From Puccinia triticina (taxonomy: Eukaryota > Basidiomycota > Pucciniomycetes > Pucciniales > Pucciniaceae): a stretch of DNA of 64,000 nt. The stretch covers positions 5,137,501 to 5,201,500 of the forward strand of contig NC_070560.1 in NCBI RefSeq assembly GCF_026914185.1. The letters are read 5' to 3'. Below the pieces are notes generated by a model that searched no databases, was not told where the DNA came from, and worked only from the letters and a program-made list of their open reading frames with translations. A program made the translations under genes and the position numbers. The first letter of the stretch is position 1. Each line of letters begins with the position of its first letter. This document shows positions 35,199-47,200 of this stretch, in pieces.

Positions 35199-36458
35199 AT
35201 GTTTTGTTCATCCAGTCTTGTGTCCTGTTTTTATGCTGCCTCGCTCCTCACCACTCAGCTAGCCGCCAACCCGGTCGGCTCAGCTGCCTTAAGCTTCCAA
35301 GCCGAGCCCCTCAGCCAAGTCGCCTCCTTCAAGGGCTGGCCATCTGATGCAGATGAGCCATCCCCTGACACTTTCTTTGCCATCAGTTCATCCCTCCAGC
35401 CCAACGATGTGCAAAATAGTATCTTGCCCATCCCTTCCTTCTTCGTCGGCCTCTTCGAATGCTTCCTCAACTGGCTCTCCCTCTTCAGTCCTGTTGCTCA
35501 TCCTGACCGCTATGAGCACCACTTTGGTAAACCAATTGAATGTACCAAATGCACCATAGGACATGTGTAAGTTGATCCACAAACGCCATGTGTAAGTTGA
35601 ACCACAAACGTGCTTTCAAGATTTTGAAACGTCAAAGGAACAACCCCCAAAAAATTCACCTGAGCTTCAAATATGCTTTGAAAGATATTGAAAATTTCCA
35701 TGACAGCCAGGGTCAGCGACGTCGAGCTGGAGTAACTTGGAATAACCTTCCAAGTGTTGCGTCGGGGCTGAACCTTTGCAATCTGATGCCTTTCTCATAA
35801 TCATCGCTTGCTTCTTCTCCCCAGGCTCGACTAGGTGCTCCACCACCCTTCCAAGCCCGTCTGCCGCTCCACCATCTCAAGACAAGTGTGGGAGTGATGC
35901 CCATCCGACTCCCCTCCACCGCCTCGCATGGCTCATCAATGTCTCAAGCCCAGTCCAAGAGGCGGTCAACAATCCAGACGCGGATTTCACCCTCTTTGCG
36001 CCGGACAATGATGCGCTCATGCCTCCGTCCAAGAAGCGCCGCGACTTGATGGTAAACCCCTTCGATCCTGCATCTGTCAATCAAGCGACCCACAGCAACC
36101 ATTCTATTCATTGTTTTGGCATGCAATTGAGGCCCTCAAATCAATGTCAGACTGCCCTAACATGAACTTATGGGCTGAGGGAGAAGATAACAAGAAGGAA
36201 CCCAAGAAGAATTTCTTCCTTCATGCCGTTGAGATGGTCCTCAAGTACCATGTCTCACCTGGTAGCAAGAGAATCCACGAGATTCTTGACAACAGCACTC
36301 TCCCAACTGAAATCCTGATCTTGTGAGTAAACTCTCTCATCTAAATAAATGTGAGTAGCTGGCAATAACATTTCCTTCCTTGCCGCTTTTTTGAGTATAG
36401 GCCCACCCTGGATGCACCATGCCCAAGGAAATCATCCTACACCTTTTCACCAAATTAG
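35199..36458 (+). pseudogene. Captured fasciclin (FAS1) domain gene fragment, four exons
   Basis: The ATG at 35199 opens a hydrophobic, secretion-signal-like N-terminus. Exons 35199-35526, 35825-36051, 36132-36322 and 36401-36458 join in frame with GT-AG introns to give 267 residues. The FAS1 signature is clear: DFTLFAPDNDAL (the H1 box) and, one exon later, LKYHVSPGS. FAS1 domains mediate adhesion at the cell surface, so the parent gene probably encoded a secreted or wall-anchored protein. The domain is cut short after STLPTEI: its second half and any GPI signal are absent and the last exon soon meets a stop. Retained introns fit DNA-level capture by the surrounding Helitron. An alternative start lies at 35157. 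Confidence 0.7.
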
Positions 36459-36526
36459 AAGTGCTCATATACATACCGGGTGATTCTGATGAAAAACGTT
36501 GTGATCTACATCATACAGAAGGTCCA

Positions 36527-37313
36527 GTAGGAATACAGACCAAAAAAGACCTAGACCACCTAGACCTGTAGCAAAAGCTTGTGCAGTTAAATTCAGACCA
36601 TCCAGACCCCCGGCAAAAGCCTGCGCGGTCAAATCCAGCTGTGATGAAAGCAGAAGCTTGCGTGGTTAAATCCAGACCACCCAGACCTGCGGCAAAAGCC
36701 TGCGCGGTTAAATCCAGCTGTGACAAAAGGTAAGCCCTTTCCACAGTCCAGACCCCCAGACCCAGACCTAAACCAAAGACCCCAGCTGACAAGTATAAAA
36801 CTTGCTCAGTCCATGGCAAAAGCTTGCATAGTTAAATCCAGACCAGCTAGACCCACGGCAACAGCTTGCGCGGTTAAATCTAGCTGTGATGAAAGAAGCA
36901 AGAACCAATAAGGTCAACACGCTAGGTCTAGGAAGAACAAGAAACAAAAGACTAGGAGAAACCTTGCTGCACAATTCTGTCCCAAGATATTGTTGGAATT
37001 GCTCCAAGGCAGAATTAAAGGGAGCAAAACCAGCAGGTTTCTCTCCAGCCATACTGCCAGGTCAAAAATAAGCTGATACACTAATGCTTGTCTGGCATCA
37101 ATATTCTAAAATATTGATCATCCTCTATCTCTCATTCTTTCTCACACTTCACATGATCTATAAGCTCAGAACCAGAATCTTTACTCCCAGTTATAGCACT
37201 TTCTCGGACTGCTCTCAGGTAAAGATTTGGATAGCGTTACAATTGTTGTTTGTTATCAATTGTAGTTACAAGAATCTAACTGGAATATAACTCTCAGTTG
37301 TTCCATTTCTTTT
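36527..37313 (+). mobile_element. Unclassified ~0.8-kb repeat, copy 2
   Basis: It starts GTAGGAATACAGACCAAA and ends CAGTTGTTCCATTTCTTTT, matching both ends of the insert at 60919-61721, though the interiors have diverged. Its first 400 bases contain about six imperfect ~60-bp units with GCAAAAGCCTGCGCGGT. No open frame or clear target duplication was found. Confidence 0.6.
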
Positions 37314-38594
37314 GATTCCCACTGCTGCACTGGTTTAGATGATCTGGTTATCCAACATCATGAAACAGATCATTGATATCAAACAGAAATCCTTCCAAGG
37401 AAAAAACATTGGCAGTCAAGGCGTCAACAAGAGCGAATCAACTACTGGATTGGCCAAGATTCTTTCTGGCAAACCTGAGTTTATCAAAGAAGTTGAAGGA
37501 GGAAGATCAGTGGGTTTTCATCAAGAATGAAGAGGGATTCCATGACAAGGATTGCCCTACTTAGAAAAATTGATATCACAATTCCCAATGAGGAAAACAA
37601 ACCTGATATTTTATTATTATCATGATATTTAGTTTTGGAGGTTTTGTTGTCTTTTCTTCTTGAATGCACTTGATGTTTACTTGAAGCATGATTTTGTTTC
37701 TATTTGCAAGTCATACTTCCTGCTCATTATTCATATTTACTGATGTCCATGTAAGTGTGTACCTGTGTGTATAATATTATTACTTCTATGCAATGGTGTT
37801 TCACCAGAGAATGAAATTTAAGGGGTGTGCAAAGGGCTTAGTAGGAAAATGGCCGCAAACTGTATCACTTTTTGCATAAGAAACCAAACAAGATGGGGAA
37901 TTTTTTTTGATCAATTTTGGAGATTCCAGGAGTAATTCTTGGTTTTCCGGAGTAAGACTCAAAAGTGGTTGTGAAACCCTTTTGCTGAATGGAGAAGGGG
38001 ATGATGGAGGTGCAAAACTCTGCCCTTCTATACTATCAGATAACAAGACCCACCAAGCTAAGCTTGGCAAGTTTTAATCAAGTGATAGGTCTGGTCTAGT
38101 TCCAGATGAAGTTGTTCAATGACAGGTATGTGAGATTTGAGAGTGAGTTCAGTAGTTATTTGCAAATATAAGGGTTGTAGTGATGTGTGAAGGTGATGGT
38201 AAGTGTGAAGGGTGGTATGTAAATAACTGGGGAATACTGAGCTGCGGGAAAAACAACTGGGGGAGAGAGCTCCTTATATAGACAAATGTGAGGGATTTTA
38301 GCTACAAGGGGGACCCTGGATGAGGGATTTTAGCTGGTGGGCTGCATACAAGTGGTGTCAGAAGATATTAAATACAGGCAGAAAGTGGGGTGAGAAATGA
38401 AAGATGATGTCATACTAATGCAAGGAGCGCATAAACGAAGCGGAGAATGTCAAATACAGAGGTACTTCATGCAAGGGGTGCATGAGTGGTGTCAGACTAA
38501 TGCAAGGAGTGCAGAAATGGGGTCAGAAGACTGCATGCAGATGTAAGGGGGTGCATAAATGAAGTGGGGACATGTCAAATACAGAAGAAATGGG
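37314..38594. other. Helitron interior, no gene confirmed
   Basis: The open frame at 37339-37530 is Lys/Gln/Ser-rich with no motif. 38400-38590 has imperfect repeats of ATGCAAGGAGYGCATAAA and GTCAAATACAGA words. No supported gene. Confidence 0.4.
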
Positions 38595-38810
38595 CACTGC
38601 CAGCATAATTGGCTGGGTTGAGGTTATCCCAGTTAAACTGGGATGAACTCAACCAATTTAAACTTGGTTGATCTCAGCTGATGAAATATAAATCCAAGGT
38701 ACCCCCCTTGGGTTTATATTTCATTGGATGAGATCAAACCATTTTAAATTGGTTGAGTGCATCCCAGTTAAACTGGGATGACTTCATCCCAGCCAAATAT
38801 GTTGGCAGTG
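38595..38810. mobile_element. 216-bp foldback MITE
   Basis: Starts CACTGCCAGCATAATTGGCTGG and ends with a near-perfect reverse complement (GGCAGTG). The arms of about 95 bases are inverted copies that include a TCCCAGTTAAACTGGGA palindrome in each. The central loop is only about 20 bases. CAC/GTG ends suggest a hAT-type element, but no clear 8-bp duplication flanks it. Confidence 0.8.
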
Positions 38811-39221
38811 GGGGTTGGTCCCCTGCATATGCAGTGGAGATAAGAGGGATAGAAAAGAGTATGTGTTTGGCTGGGGCTGAGTATGCGTATACCTGGGAAA
38901 GGTGACTTGAGGGGTGTGACAGGTTGATGACTGGGGCTGGCCGTGTCCATGAGGGTCCAAGAGGGTGTAACTTCCAATCCAACGGGGTTCCAGTGACACT
39001 TCCAGTGGTGACTAGGGGTAAAATTGGCCGTAGAATCCATTTCTGAGGTCCATTTGGTGGTATCTTAAGGCCTAGGGTGCGTAAATACATAGTATAGAAA
39101 AAACTTTTGATTTTTCACTTTTCCGTCTACCACACCGGTGGTTTTTCCAATTGTATACCAGTGCAGCAAGACAACCATTTCTCTTGAGACCCTGCAGCGG
39201 CGCAGCCGCCTTGGCCTCTAG
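38811..39221. other. Helitron 3' end region
   Basis: No gene is seen. It ends with the GC-rich hairpin and CTAG terminus. Confidence 0.6.
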
Positions 39222-39826
39222 TACAATTAAAATACCCACAGCCAAGCCCTTTTCACGGCTACAGCCCTGGATACTCCCATAGGGAGAAAAGGACTCAGTG
39301 TTTACGCCCACTGAAGTCCCCTCCATAAATAGAGGCCTATTTGGCCCTCAGGAAAAGATCCCCCAGACCATTCACCGCCCATAAACTGTAAGTTTGCCGT
39401 GAATATTCTCCCCTGCTACTATGGTAGCCTCTTTTCCCTTTTAAACCATCCCCTGCACGTAAAATCCACTGGATTAAACCTTTAAAATATCAAAAATCCC
39501 TTATTAGCATATTTACAAGATTTATCCTTAAAAGTAGTTGCCGTAAGACCTCCGCCTCTGACAAGCAGCCAATCAGTTTAAGCGCTTACCACCTACTTTT
39601 CTACGCCAAATTTATTCCCTGTAATTAATAATTATATATTATTAATTACATAATAAATCTTCCTCTTTTTAAAGAGTGTTTAAAACCCTTGTAGTGGCCA
39701 AATTACCACGTAACAAGTTTAGTAATTTATATTACTAGTGTTTAAATCAGCACAGTTATAGTGCTAGGGCCCAAAACCCTTATTTTGACGGGTTTTTTGC
39801 CCTAAGCTTCATAAACAGAGCTGTCA
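39222..39826 (+). repeat. Gypsy A 5' LTR, right piece
   Basis: Colinear with 63095-63700 except one single-base indel (TTTTTAAAG versus TTTTTGAAAG) and a few substitutions. It ends AGCTGTCA. Confidence 0.95.
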
Positions 39827-39828
39827 TT

Positions 39829-39842
39829 TGGGGGCCTCATCG
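39829..39842 (+). other. Gypsy A primer-binding site (probable)
   Basis: TGGGGGCCTCATCG begins two bases after the LTR. A TGG start fits pairing with the CCA end of a tRNA. The exact tRNA cannot be named from sequence alone. Confidence 0.5.
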
Positions 39843-40103
39843 TGTTTTTTTACCCAGAGTACCTGTCAAGGATAAAACTGACTTTTTGCTGAGTTTTTTC
39901 CTTATTTTTAACAATTATCCCCATCATTTTGCCGTCAGAACTCCAGTTTTTACATAAAAACCAATTAAATCCACTAAACAAGTACGATTTTTTCCTTGTT
40001 TTTTGACTTATTGCGCATTAGAGATAAAACCAGTAAAATATACATGAAAAGTACATAAACTAAACTACCAAAAAACATATTTCTGCCGTTTTATCCCTAT
40101 ATT

Positions 40104-41025
40104 TTGACTTTAGTGTCTGCTCCCGTGCCAGCCACTAAACTCGTCGATAACTACCCGGATACTACCAAATCCGCCGATCCGAAAACCGCGGCCGAGAAGA
40201 AACAAGCCAAGCGCACCGAGTCTCTCCCGCCCGGCTTCTTCCTTAGCCCATACCAGGAGCGACAACGACCTCACCCGGCAATGTTACCCGCTAGGATCAT
40301 CAAAAACCAATTCGACCCGAAAACCGCGGCGCTCAAATTACTCAAAGGCAAAAACCTTTCACTTACCAAACCGAGACATAAAACTAAAACCAAACTAACT
40401 AAGTCCCCTCCCGATATGGTCAATACCAGATCAGGAAAGGACCACGCAGCAAACCCTCCCCCCACCAAAAGAGGTCAAGGAGGACGAGCTCGAGGTAGTC
40501 ACCAAGGAACCCCCTCGAGGTCAGTCTACACACCTTCAAAAGATATAGATAGAGAGATAGACGATTCCATACTGACGTCGCTAGGCCCCAGTCCTAAACA
40601 AAGCTCAACAAGACGCTATAGCGATCTTCAAAGCGACAAAGGCCGCTTATCTGAACGCGAAGAACTACGACGAAATGGACCTACTCAAGTCGTACCTTGA
40701 GCAGGTGATCTCCTCGTTTCGAGTAGTTCAGAAATTCCTCCCGTGGAAGGAAATCTTGACGAAGCACTCGGACGGCTGGAATCCGTACACGGAGCGCAAG
40801 CACATAAAGGTGCTCGAGAACGGCAAGAAACCGGCAAAGGAAAGCAACGAGCGCGATCCGAAGAAACCGTACAAGATCCCGAAGATCGACCGATCCAAAC
40901 CGGAAGCATCGGGATCAAAACCAAAACCGTACGAGAGAAAGCAGAAGAAAGGCGAAAACAAGTGGAAGGAAACGTTCCGCATGGCTCGCGTTCTGATGGA
41001 AGTGAAAGACACCATCGAGGAATAG
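40104..41025 (+). CDS. Gypsy A gag-region ORFs, frameshifted
   Basis: A Pro/Lys-rich frame (about 40104-40600) and a second frame (about 40590-41025, from the NKAQQDAI region to DTIEE) appear to be one gene split by a frameshift near 40590. Both are basic and repetitive, as expected for a nucleic-acid-binding gag N-terminus. They overlap the start of the long gag-pol frame (from 40743) in different frames, so the true translation arrangement is unclear. Confidence 0.4.
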
Positions 41026-44000
41026 ACCGGAACGCTGACCCTATTGCATCGTCCGCTAAGTTGTTTCACATTACCGAGCCTGCCGCCTCTTCCGACCATG
41101 TCCTATTGCCTGAACCTGTTGTACCATCTGACCAAGCCCTGCCATGCAAGCCTGCAGTACCGACCGCTAAAGATCCTATTATTCCATCTGCTAAAGAACG
41201 TGTCATCTCCTATGCTAAAGAGCCTGTTATTTCATCGGCTACACATCCTGTTATCAAGTCCTATCCACACGAGATTGAACAACACAAGCATGATACCATT
41301 GTTAATAGTCAACCAAGTGTTAAAGACCGAGAAATCAACATTATTCCTAAACAAAAGACTAAAACAGTGCGCCAAGAAGTCCAACGCTTAAACAAGCAAG
41401 AGCAGCCTAACAAACAACCCAAAGAGGCGAAAGAAATCTATAAAAAAGATAAGACAGAAAAGATAGAAGAGCTTATTGATCCCAATGAGCCCCTAGCACG
41501 TGTGGAAGATTTTTTCAATCAAATTTTGATTAAAAACATCGAACACATTGATAGTAAAATCAATGCTATCCAACTCAATGTACATGATAGCGCTTTTAAA
41601 ATCAAAAACTTAGCGGAAAATGCGGTAGAAAGCGCTAAAGATATTAAAAATATTGTACCAGAGGTCAAGAAAACTACAGGAATAATACAACAAATTAGCA
41701 ATATTAAATTGGGACCTGTAGATTATAATAATAAACTACAAAAAGTTACCACAGAAATTCAGACAAATGCTAAAGAAACTACAGTAATTGCCAAATTAAA
41801 TGCAATACATACTGATATTAACAGATTGGATATTACCAGTAAATTGGACCAATTGAAAATAGATAGTGAGCATGAGTCGGAAAACCGTGAAACTCAAGAT
41901 GAAAATATACTTGAGATGATGGACAAAGTTGATAAACTAGAACAACTTATTATACACAACAGTGACAGTATGGCAGATGAAATCATCAAAATTAATAATA
42001 AGTTTGATGAAATGCAGAGTAAACTCATGGCCAGCATGGATAACATAGCACAAAAAATTGGCCACAATACACAACTACAAGCTCAAACTCAAACACCATA
42101 CAAACAAGGAATGAAAGATGTACCACCACATCAATCTAGTAATCCTTTTAGAAGAATGGCAGAGGAAGAAACACCCTTGAGAAAGGAGTACACAGTCCCA
42201 CCAACACCATTCTTCAAAGAACAATCATATAATCCTAGTATCCAAACTATGAGAGACAACTCTAAAGATGTACCTAGAATTAAAGATTGGCCATCATTTA
42301 GAGGTGAAGGAGAATATGATCACTTGGACTTTATCAAAACAATTGATTTGTATCAAGAAGATTTTGAATTAAGTGATTCCTCAATTACTGGAAGACTTAA
42401 CAGCCTCTTCAAAGGTTGTGCCAAGCGCTGGTTTACAGACCTACGCTCAGCAAATGGCAAACAATCTTGGGAATGGTGGAAAGAACAGATCAATAGCAAA
42501 TGGGGAAGCCCAGCATGGCGCTTCAAAATTGAAAATAAATTTGATGAGAGCACATTTGGTATTGAAAAAGACAATCCACTTAAATGGGTAATATCTCAGA
42601 AAGATAGGTTGAAAGCCATTTGGCCTAATTTAACAGACAATGAAGTCCACCTGAGAATCCTCAAAAAATGTGGAGGAGATCTAGAGCATGCCATTAAAAG
42701 TAGACTACCCTACAATGCAAGTACTGAAGATATTGTTAATACCTTAGAGGACATAACTACACGTACACGCATTGGCAGAAGATATAAGCCTAAATATCAA
42801 GGAGACAAAATTGAGAAAACAGAAGAGAAAAAACCATCCTCGTCAAGAGACCAGAGTTATCAGAAGGATAAGAAGTGCTACAACTGTGGTAAAATGGGCC
42901 ACACTTCACCAAACTGCCCTCAACCAAAGAAAAACATTAATAATGTTGAAATAGAGGCAGAAGAGACAGCTGAAGAAAAGACCCAATCAGACACAGAGGA
43001 AACACATGATGATGGGTCATCAGTATCAGCAGGGTCCTGTAATATGATCAACATAGACATAGAAGTGGCAGAAGCGGAAACAGAGCACAATTTACCACAA
43101 GCATGGCATCCTGGACAACCTATAGGAAATATCCAGGAAGCCAGACTGATGAAAACCAAACCTACAAGAGGGAAAGGCTACACAGCTGGTAAAACCAACA
43201 TTACACATATACTGTTTAATGGTAGAGAAGCAGAAATGTTACTAGACAGTGGTGCATATTGCTCAGTAGTACCTGAGACATACTTGAGAAAATTATGCCC
43301 AGACTACAAGGATATTCTTCTACCACTAGGAAAAGTAAGAATAAACAGTGCCAGTAGTACCATGAAGCCAATAGGAGTATTTGAATGCCCCATAATAATT
43401 CCTCACCCAACAGGATCAGTAAGAATGACGGTAGAATTCATTGTAATAGAGGATGCAGTAAGTAAACACTTCATCCTAGGAAATGACTACTTAAATATCT
43501 ATGGCTTTGACATAACCAATAGCAGAGAAAGATACTTCACTATTGGGAATGACAATAAAAAGAAGAAATTCCTATTTAAATCCAAAGAGCCTTTACCTGT
43601 GGAACAAGTAGAAATACAGGATGAAGAAAAAGAAAGATTTGGAAGGGAACAACTAGGAGAAGCTAATTTTAATGATAAACTGAGTGTAGATCAACTATTA
43701 CAGTTATGCAACATGCTGTATAGGAACAAGACAGCATTTGCATCAGATAAAGAACCACTAGGGGCAGTTATAGGCCACAAAGTGGACATTACATTAAACA
43801 TTGAGCGCCCATACCCACCTTTGCTAAGGAGACCAGCCTACCCAGCAAGCCCCAGAGCAAGAGAAGAGCTTGCAAAACACTTGGATGAGCTGGTAAGGCT
43901 TAATGTCCTTAGAAAAGTAGGGCATAATGAAGAGGTGGAAATAACCACACCAGTAATTATAACCTACCACAATGGTAAATCACGTATGGTAGGAGATTTC

Positions 44001-44881
44001 CGTGCACTGAACACCTACACAGTCCCAGACAGATATCCTATACCAAGGATACAGGAGACTCTGACTAACCTAGCTAAAGCAAAATACATTGCAAGTATGG
44101 ATGCTTTGAAAGGATTTCATCAGAATGTAGTAACAGAACGTGCAAGAAAGTACCTGAGAATCATAACACATAAAGGAGTATATGAGTACCTTAGAATGCC
44201 TTTTGGAATTAAAAATGCCCCATCACATTTCCAAAGAATGATGAATACCATCTTCTGTGAAGAACCTGGACTGGGATGGCTAATTATATACATAGATGAC
44301 ATAATTATATGCTCTGAGACTTGGGGAGACCACATGAGCAGAATAGAACTGGTTCTTACAAAGATAATTAATGTCAATATGAAAATCTCCCTGAAGAAAT
44401 GTGCATTTGGATTTGCAGAAATTAAAGCACTAGGACACGTAGTTTCAGGACTAGCATTATGCATAGACCAGAATAAAGTAGCAGCAGTGTTACAAAAACC
44501 AGCACCTACAAACAAAAAAGAAATGCAAAGCTTTCTTGGGTTTGCCAGCTACTATAGACAACACCTAGAAGGCTATGCAGCCATGGCCAAAAGCTTGTAT
44601 GAGATAGATTCTAATGATACTGCCTTTTAAATGACCACAGAAAGACATATGGCATTTAATAAAATAAGAGAACATCTGACTAGAGCACCTCTATTATTAA
44701 TGCCAGATTTCAAGAAACCTTTTGTATTATATGTTGATGCCTCAATGGAAGGACTAGGAGCAGCACTCCATCAATTACAAATCATCAATGATAAACCAGT
44801 GGAAGGTCCCATTTGTTTCATATCCAGACAACTCAAGAAAACTGAAGCAAGATATGGAGCAAGCCAACTAGAATGCTTATG
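40743..44881 (+). pseudogene. Gypsy A gag-pol, 5' part (gag, protease, reverse transcriptase, RNase H start)
   Basis: A 1,295-codon frame runs to a TAA at 44628-44630 and continues in the same frame to 44881, where copia B interrupts it. In order: a long coiled-coil-like, Lys/Ile/Asn-rich gag with a capsid-like segment around 42290-42760; a CCHC knuckle CYNCGKMGHTSPNC; protease LLDSGA; reverse transcriptase with VGDFRALN, MPFGIKNAP and the YIDD catalytic box; and RNase H beginning with the VDASMEGLGA segment. Reading frame and sequence resume at 59997. The TAA between reverse transcriptase and RNase H is a point lesion. Domain order and a C-terminal chromodomain place the element among chromoviruses. 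Confidence 0.9.
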
Positions 44882-45552
44882 TGTTAAGATGATGTTATAA
44901 TTTCTATGTGATAAATATGTAATTCTGTAAGACTGTTGAGCGAGGCTACCAGTCTTTGCTATATGATGATTTGTATATACAGTGATGATAATGTGATGAT
45001 AAGATATTGTGTGATGAAAGAGATGATGAAATTACAACTGGGCCGAATGGGCCTATTTATACTAATGCCCACCACTGGTGGGTGTGAATTAACCCGGTGG
45101 GTCCTCCCCTCCTATCAAAGCATTTGAGCACGCTTGCTTTCTCAGTGCGTTTCACTTGCTTCACTCTGTACTTACCAAGAGTCACTCGCCTTCTCTTGAC
45201 GATTGTGCGCTCAGCAATCAGTGCTTTTCTTTTCCTTGCATTCATTCTGAATGCTACTTTGACATTCTCGGCTAACACTTGCGCATTCGCATCTATGAGC
45301 GCAGCGAGCTCCTGACTTGACCATTTAGCCTGCTTGGCTGCTTTTTGTCTGCTGTGTTGCTCTCGACGGTACCTTAGTGCCATCCGCACATGCTGAGCAT
45401 GTTCGGTGGCCTGTAGTTTGGGTAGACGGGGATCGTCTATCTCTAGTTCGGTAGATCGAATGCGTGACGGTTCCTGTGACATGTCGTGTGTGACACTTGC
45501 TGATGATTGGGTCGAAAGCACACACAAACTGGCTGAGGCCCGTTGTTCAACA
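44882..45552 (-). repeat. Copia B 3' LTR (671 bp)
   Basis: Plus-strand TGTTAAGATG...TTGTTCAACA. The neighbouring CACCCCCTTGC is the complement of a polypurine tract GCAAGGGGGTG on the element strand. The first part of the LTR in element sense is coding in continuation of pol. Confidence 0.95.
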
Positions 45553-46317
45553 CACCCCCTTGCTTTCGGCGCAATCATCGACAACGGTAACAACCCCATC
45601 ATCGATGAGAACTTGGTGTGTTTTTCGCGATCCAATGCTTTGGTAAAGATGTCGGCGACCATTTCGTCTGTTGGTACGTATTCTATTTGAATTTCCTTAT
45701 TTATTACCAGATCTTTGGTGAAATTGTAGTGTACTCCAATATGTTTGGTCCTTGCGTGGTATACTGGGTTTTTGGCTAACTGAATTGCACCTTGGTTGTC
45801 CGACCAGATTTTTGTCTTTTCAGATACAGCACGATGTATGTCAAACGTCAGTTTCCGGAGCCATTGTGCCTCTTGCAATGCTGAAAGGTACGCTCTATAT
45901 TCTGCTTCCGTTGATGAGGAACTTGGTCCTCCTAGCTTTTTGCTCCGCCACGACACGAGTCCTCGTCCACATTGGAAGTTGTATCCGCTTGTTGATAAAC
46001 TATGGTCGTCTTCTGCCCAACTCGAATCAACATACCCTTCTATTTCATGACCGCTTCCGGCTTGATACAGTATTCCCCAGTCCTGCAATCCTTTCAAATA
46101 TTGAACAACTCGTTTAAAAGCTGTCCAGTGAGTGTCATTTGGGTTTTCAAGAAACTGTGATAGCTTTCCGACCGCGTATGTTATGTCTGGCCTTGTACAT
46201 TGGGATAGATAATTTAATGATCCTATGGCTGACCGGTAATCCAATCCTCTTTCTCTGAACTGTTCAGATTCTTCGGGTGTTGACTTAACGAGCTTGATAT
46301 TTGATTGCATTGGGGTA
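45057..46317 (-). CDS. Copia B pol C-terminal part with LTR-encoded basic tail
   Basis: The frame resumes the reverse transcriptase after the gypsy C insertion: RSAIGSLNYLSQCTRPDI, then RNase H with YVDSSWAEDD, SSSTEAEYRAY, SDNQGA and ARTKHIGVHYNF. It does not stop at the end of RNase H. It reads through the polypurine tract (ARGCVEQ) and about 165 codons into the 3' LTR, ending at 45057. The tail is Arg/Lys-rich with clusters RKRK and KRRR, looking like a nuclear-localisation or DNA-binding segment. The 5' LTR contains the same open frame (59501-59971). Confidence 0.88.
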
Positions 46318-46321
46318 CCGG

Positions 46322-47150
46322 TGTGGAACTCCGTCCGTGCGTGGGCCGGCGGCAGTTCTGGGAGGGATTTGAGTGATGTAGTGATGAGTGCCCTCCTGTG
46401 AATAAGGTCGGATGAGCTGAAGATCAGGAAGCGAGGAAGTTGGATGATTGTTTTACAACGGCGTTGAGCGCGCGTCGGCGGTTTGAGTTATTCGAAAAAG
46501 AGGTGGGGGCTAATGGTGCCTAAGTCGCTTTGAGAGATCACGAAGCAAACGCCAAGAGTTGGGGAAACGAGGGGATCGACAGAAGAATTGAGAAGTTAGA
46601 GTTCTAACTCTGTCTTCGAGGGATCAAGAAGGTTTGAGATCGACGGATATTGCGAGAAAGGCCGCCGTACAGGCAACAGAAAAGGAAGCAGAGACTCGAA
46701 TGAATATTCTAGGATCGATATAAGCTCAGCGAAAGCACTACGAAGCCACTCTCAGATCGGGATCAAAAAAGCTGATAGAATTCCTCCTTGGATCAGAAAG
46801 GGTTCTATGCCTCCCCTTCGGCTAAGCTCAGATGAACTTAGACTCCAGGGAAGCGCCGCGCACTGCGGACCCATCATCATGCCCCGCGCGCCCAAAACAA
46901 AAAAAGAAAAGCATAATAAAGGAAAAGGAACCAACCCGCCACCTTCAAAACCTCCAACGCGCGCACAGAGAGAAAAGGGAATAAGAATAATAAAAAAAAG
47001 AAAACAAGATAACCAGCACCAGGACATAAGGAAACAAAGAACAGAGGAGCAACAAAAAGGAAACTAGAGACGCCTCGCCGTACCCGCTGCGCGCCGAGCC
47101 GAACTGAGTTTTGACCGTGATTCCCTGACTGTACCGTGTTGCGCACCACA
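46322..47150 (-). repeat. Gypsy C 3' LTR (829 bp)
   Basis: TGTGGAACTCCG...GCGCACCACA on the plus strand. The adjacent TCTCCTCCAC gives a purine-rich GTGGAGGAGA tract on the element strand, immediately upstream of the LTR. Confidence 0.95.
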
Positions 47151-47200
47151 TCTCCTCCACGCTTGCAGTCTGTCCCTAGACTGCTCGCGTCCGCCTCCGT

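Larger units (their letters stand above)
33953..39221. mobile_element. Non-autonomous Helitron in the gypsy A 5' LTR
   Basis: Comparison with the uninterrupted 3' LTR shows the 5,269-bp insert sits between A and T with no target duplication. It starts TCCAAG and ends GCCTCTAG. A hairpin (39197-39201 pairing with 39205-39209, GCGGC/GCCGC) lies 12 bases before the end. TC start, CTAG end, subterminal hairpin and A/T insertion are the defining structural marks of Helitrons. No Rep/helicase gene is present. It carries a fasciclin gene fragment with introns, an 0.8-kb repeat and a foldback MITE, consistent with capture and later nesting. Confidence 0.85.

Noticed and set aside
38734..39090. Minus-strand frames at the Helitron 3' end
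   Set aside because: Three overlapping frames with Pro/Thr/Ser bias and no motif; part lies in the foldback MITE.
40104..41025. A separate host gene before gypsy A gag-pol
   Set aside because: It lies between the primer site and gag-pol and is basic and gag-like; the split is better explained by a frameshift in the element.
46807..47067. Open frame in the gypsy C LTRs (also 55664-55924)
   Set aside because: Lys/Pro-rich low-complexity frame inside the LTR and opposite to the element's sense. Its presence in both LTRs only reflects LTR identity.
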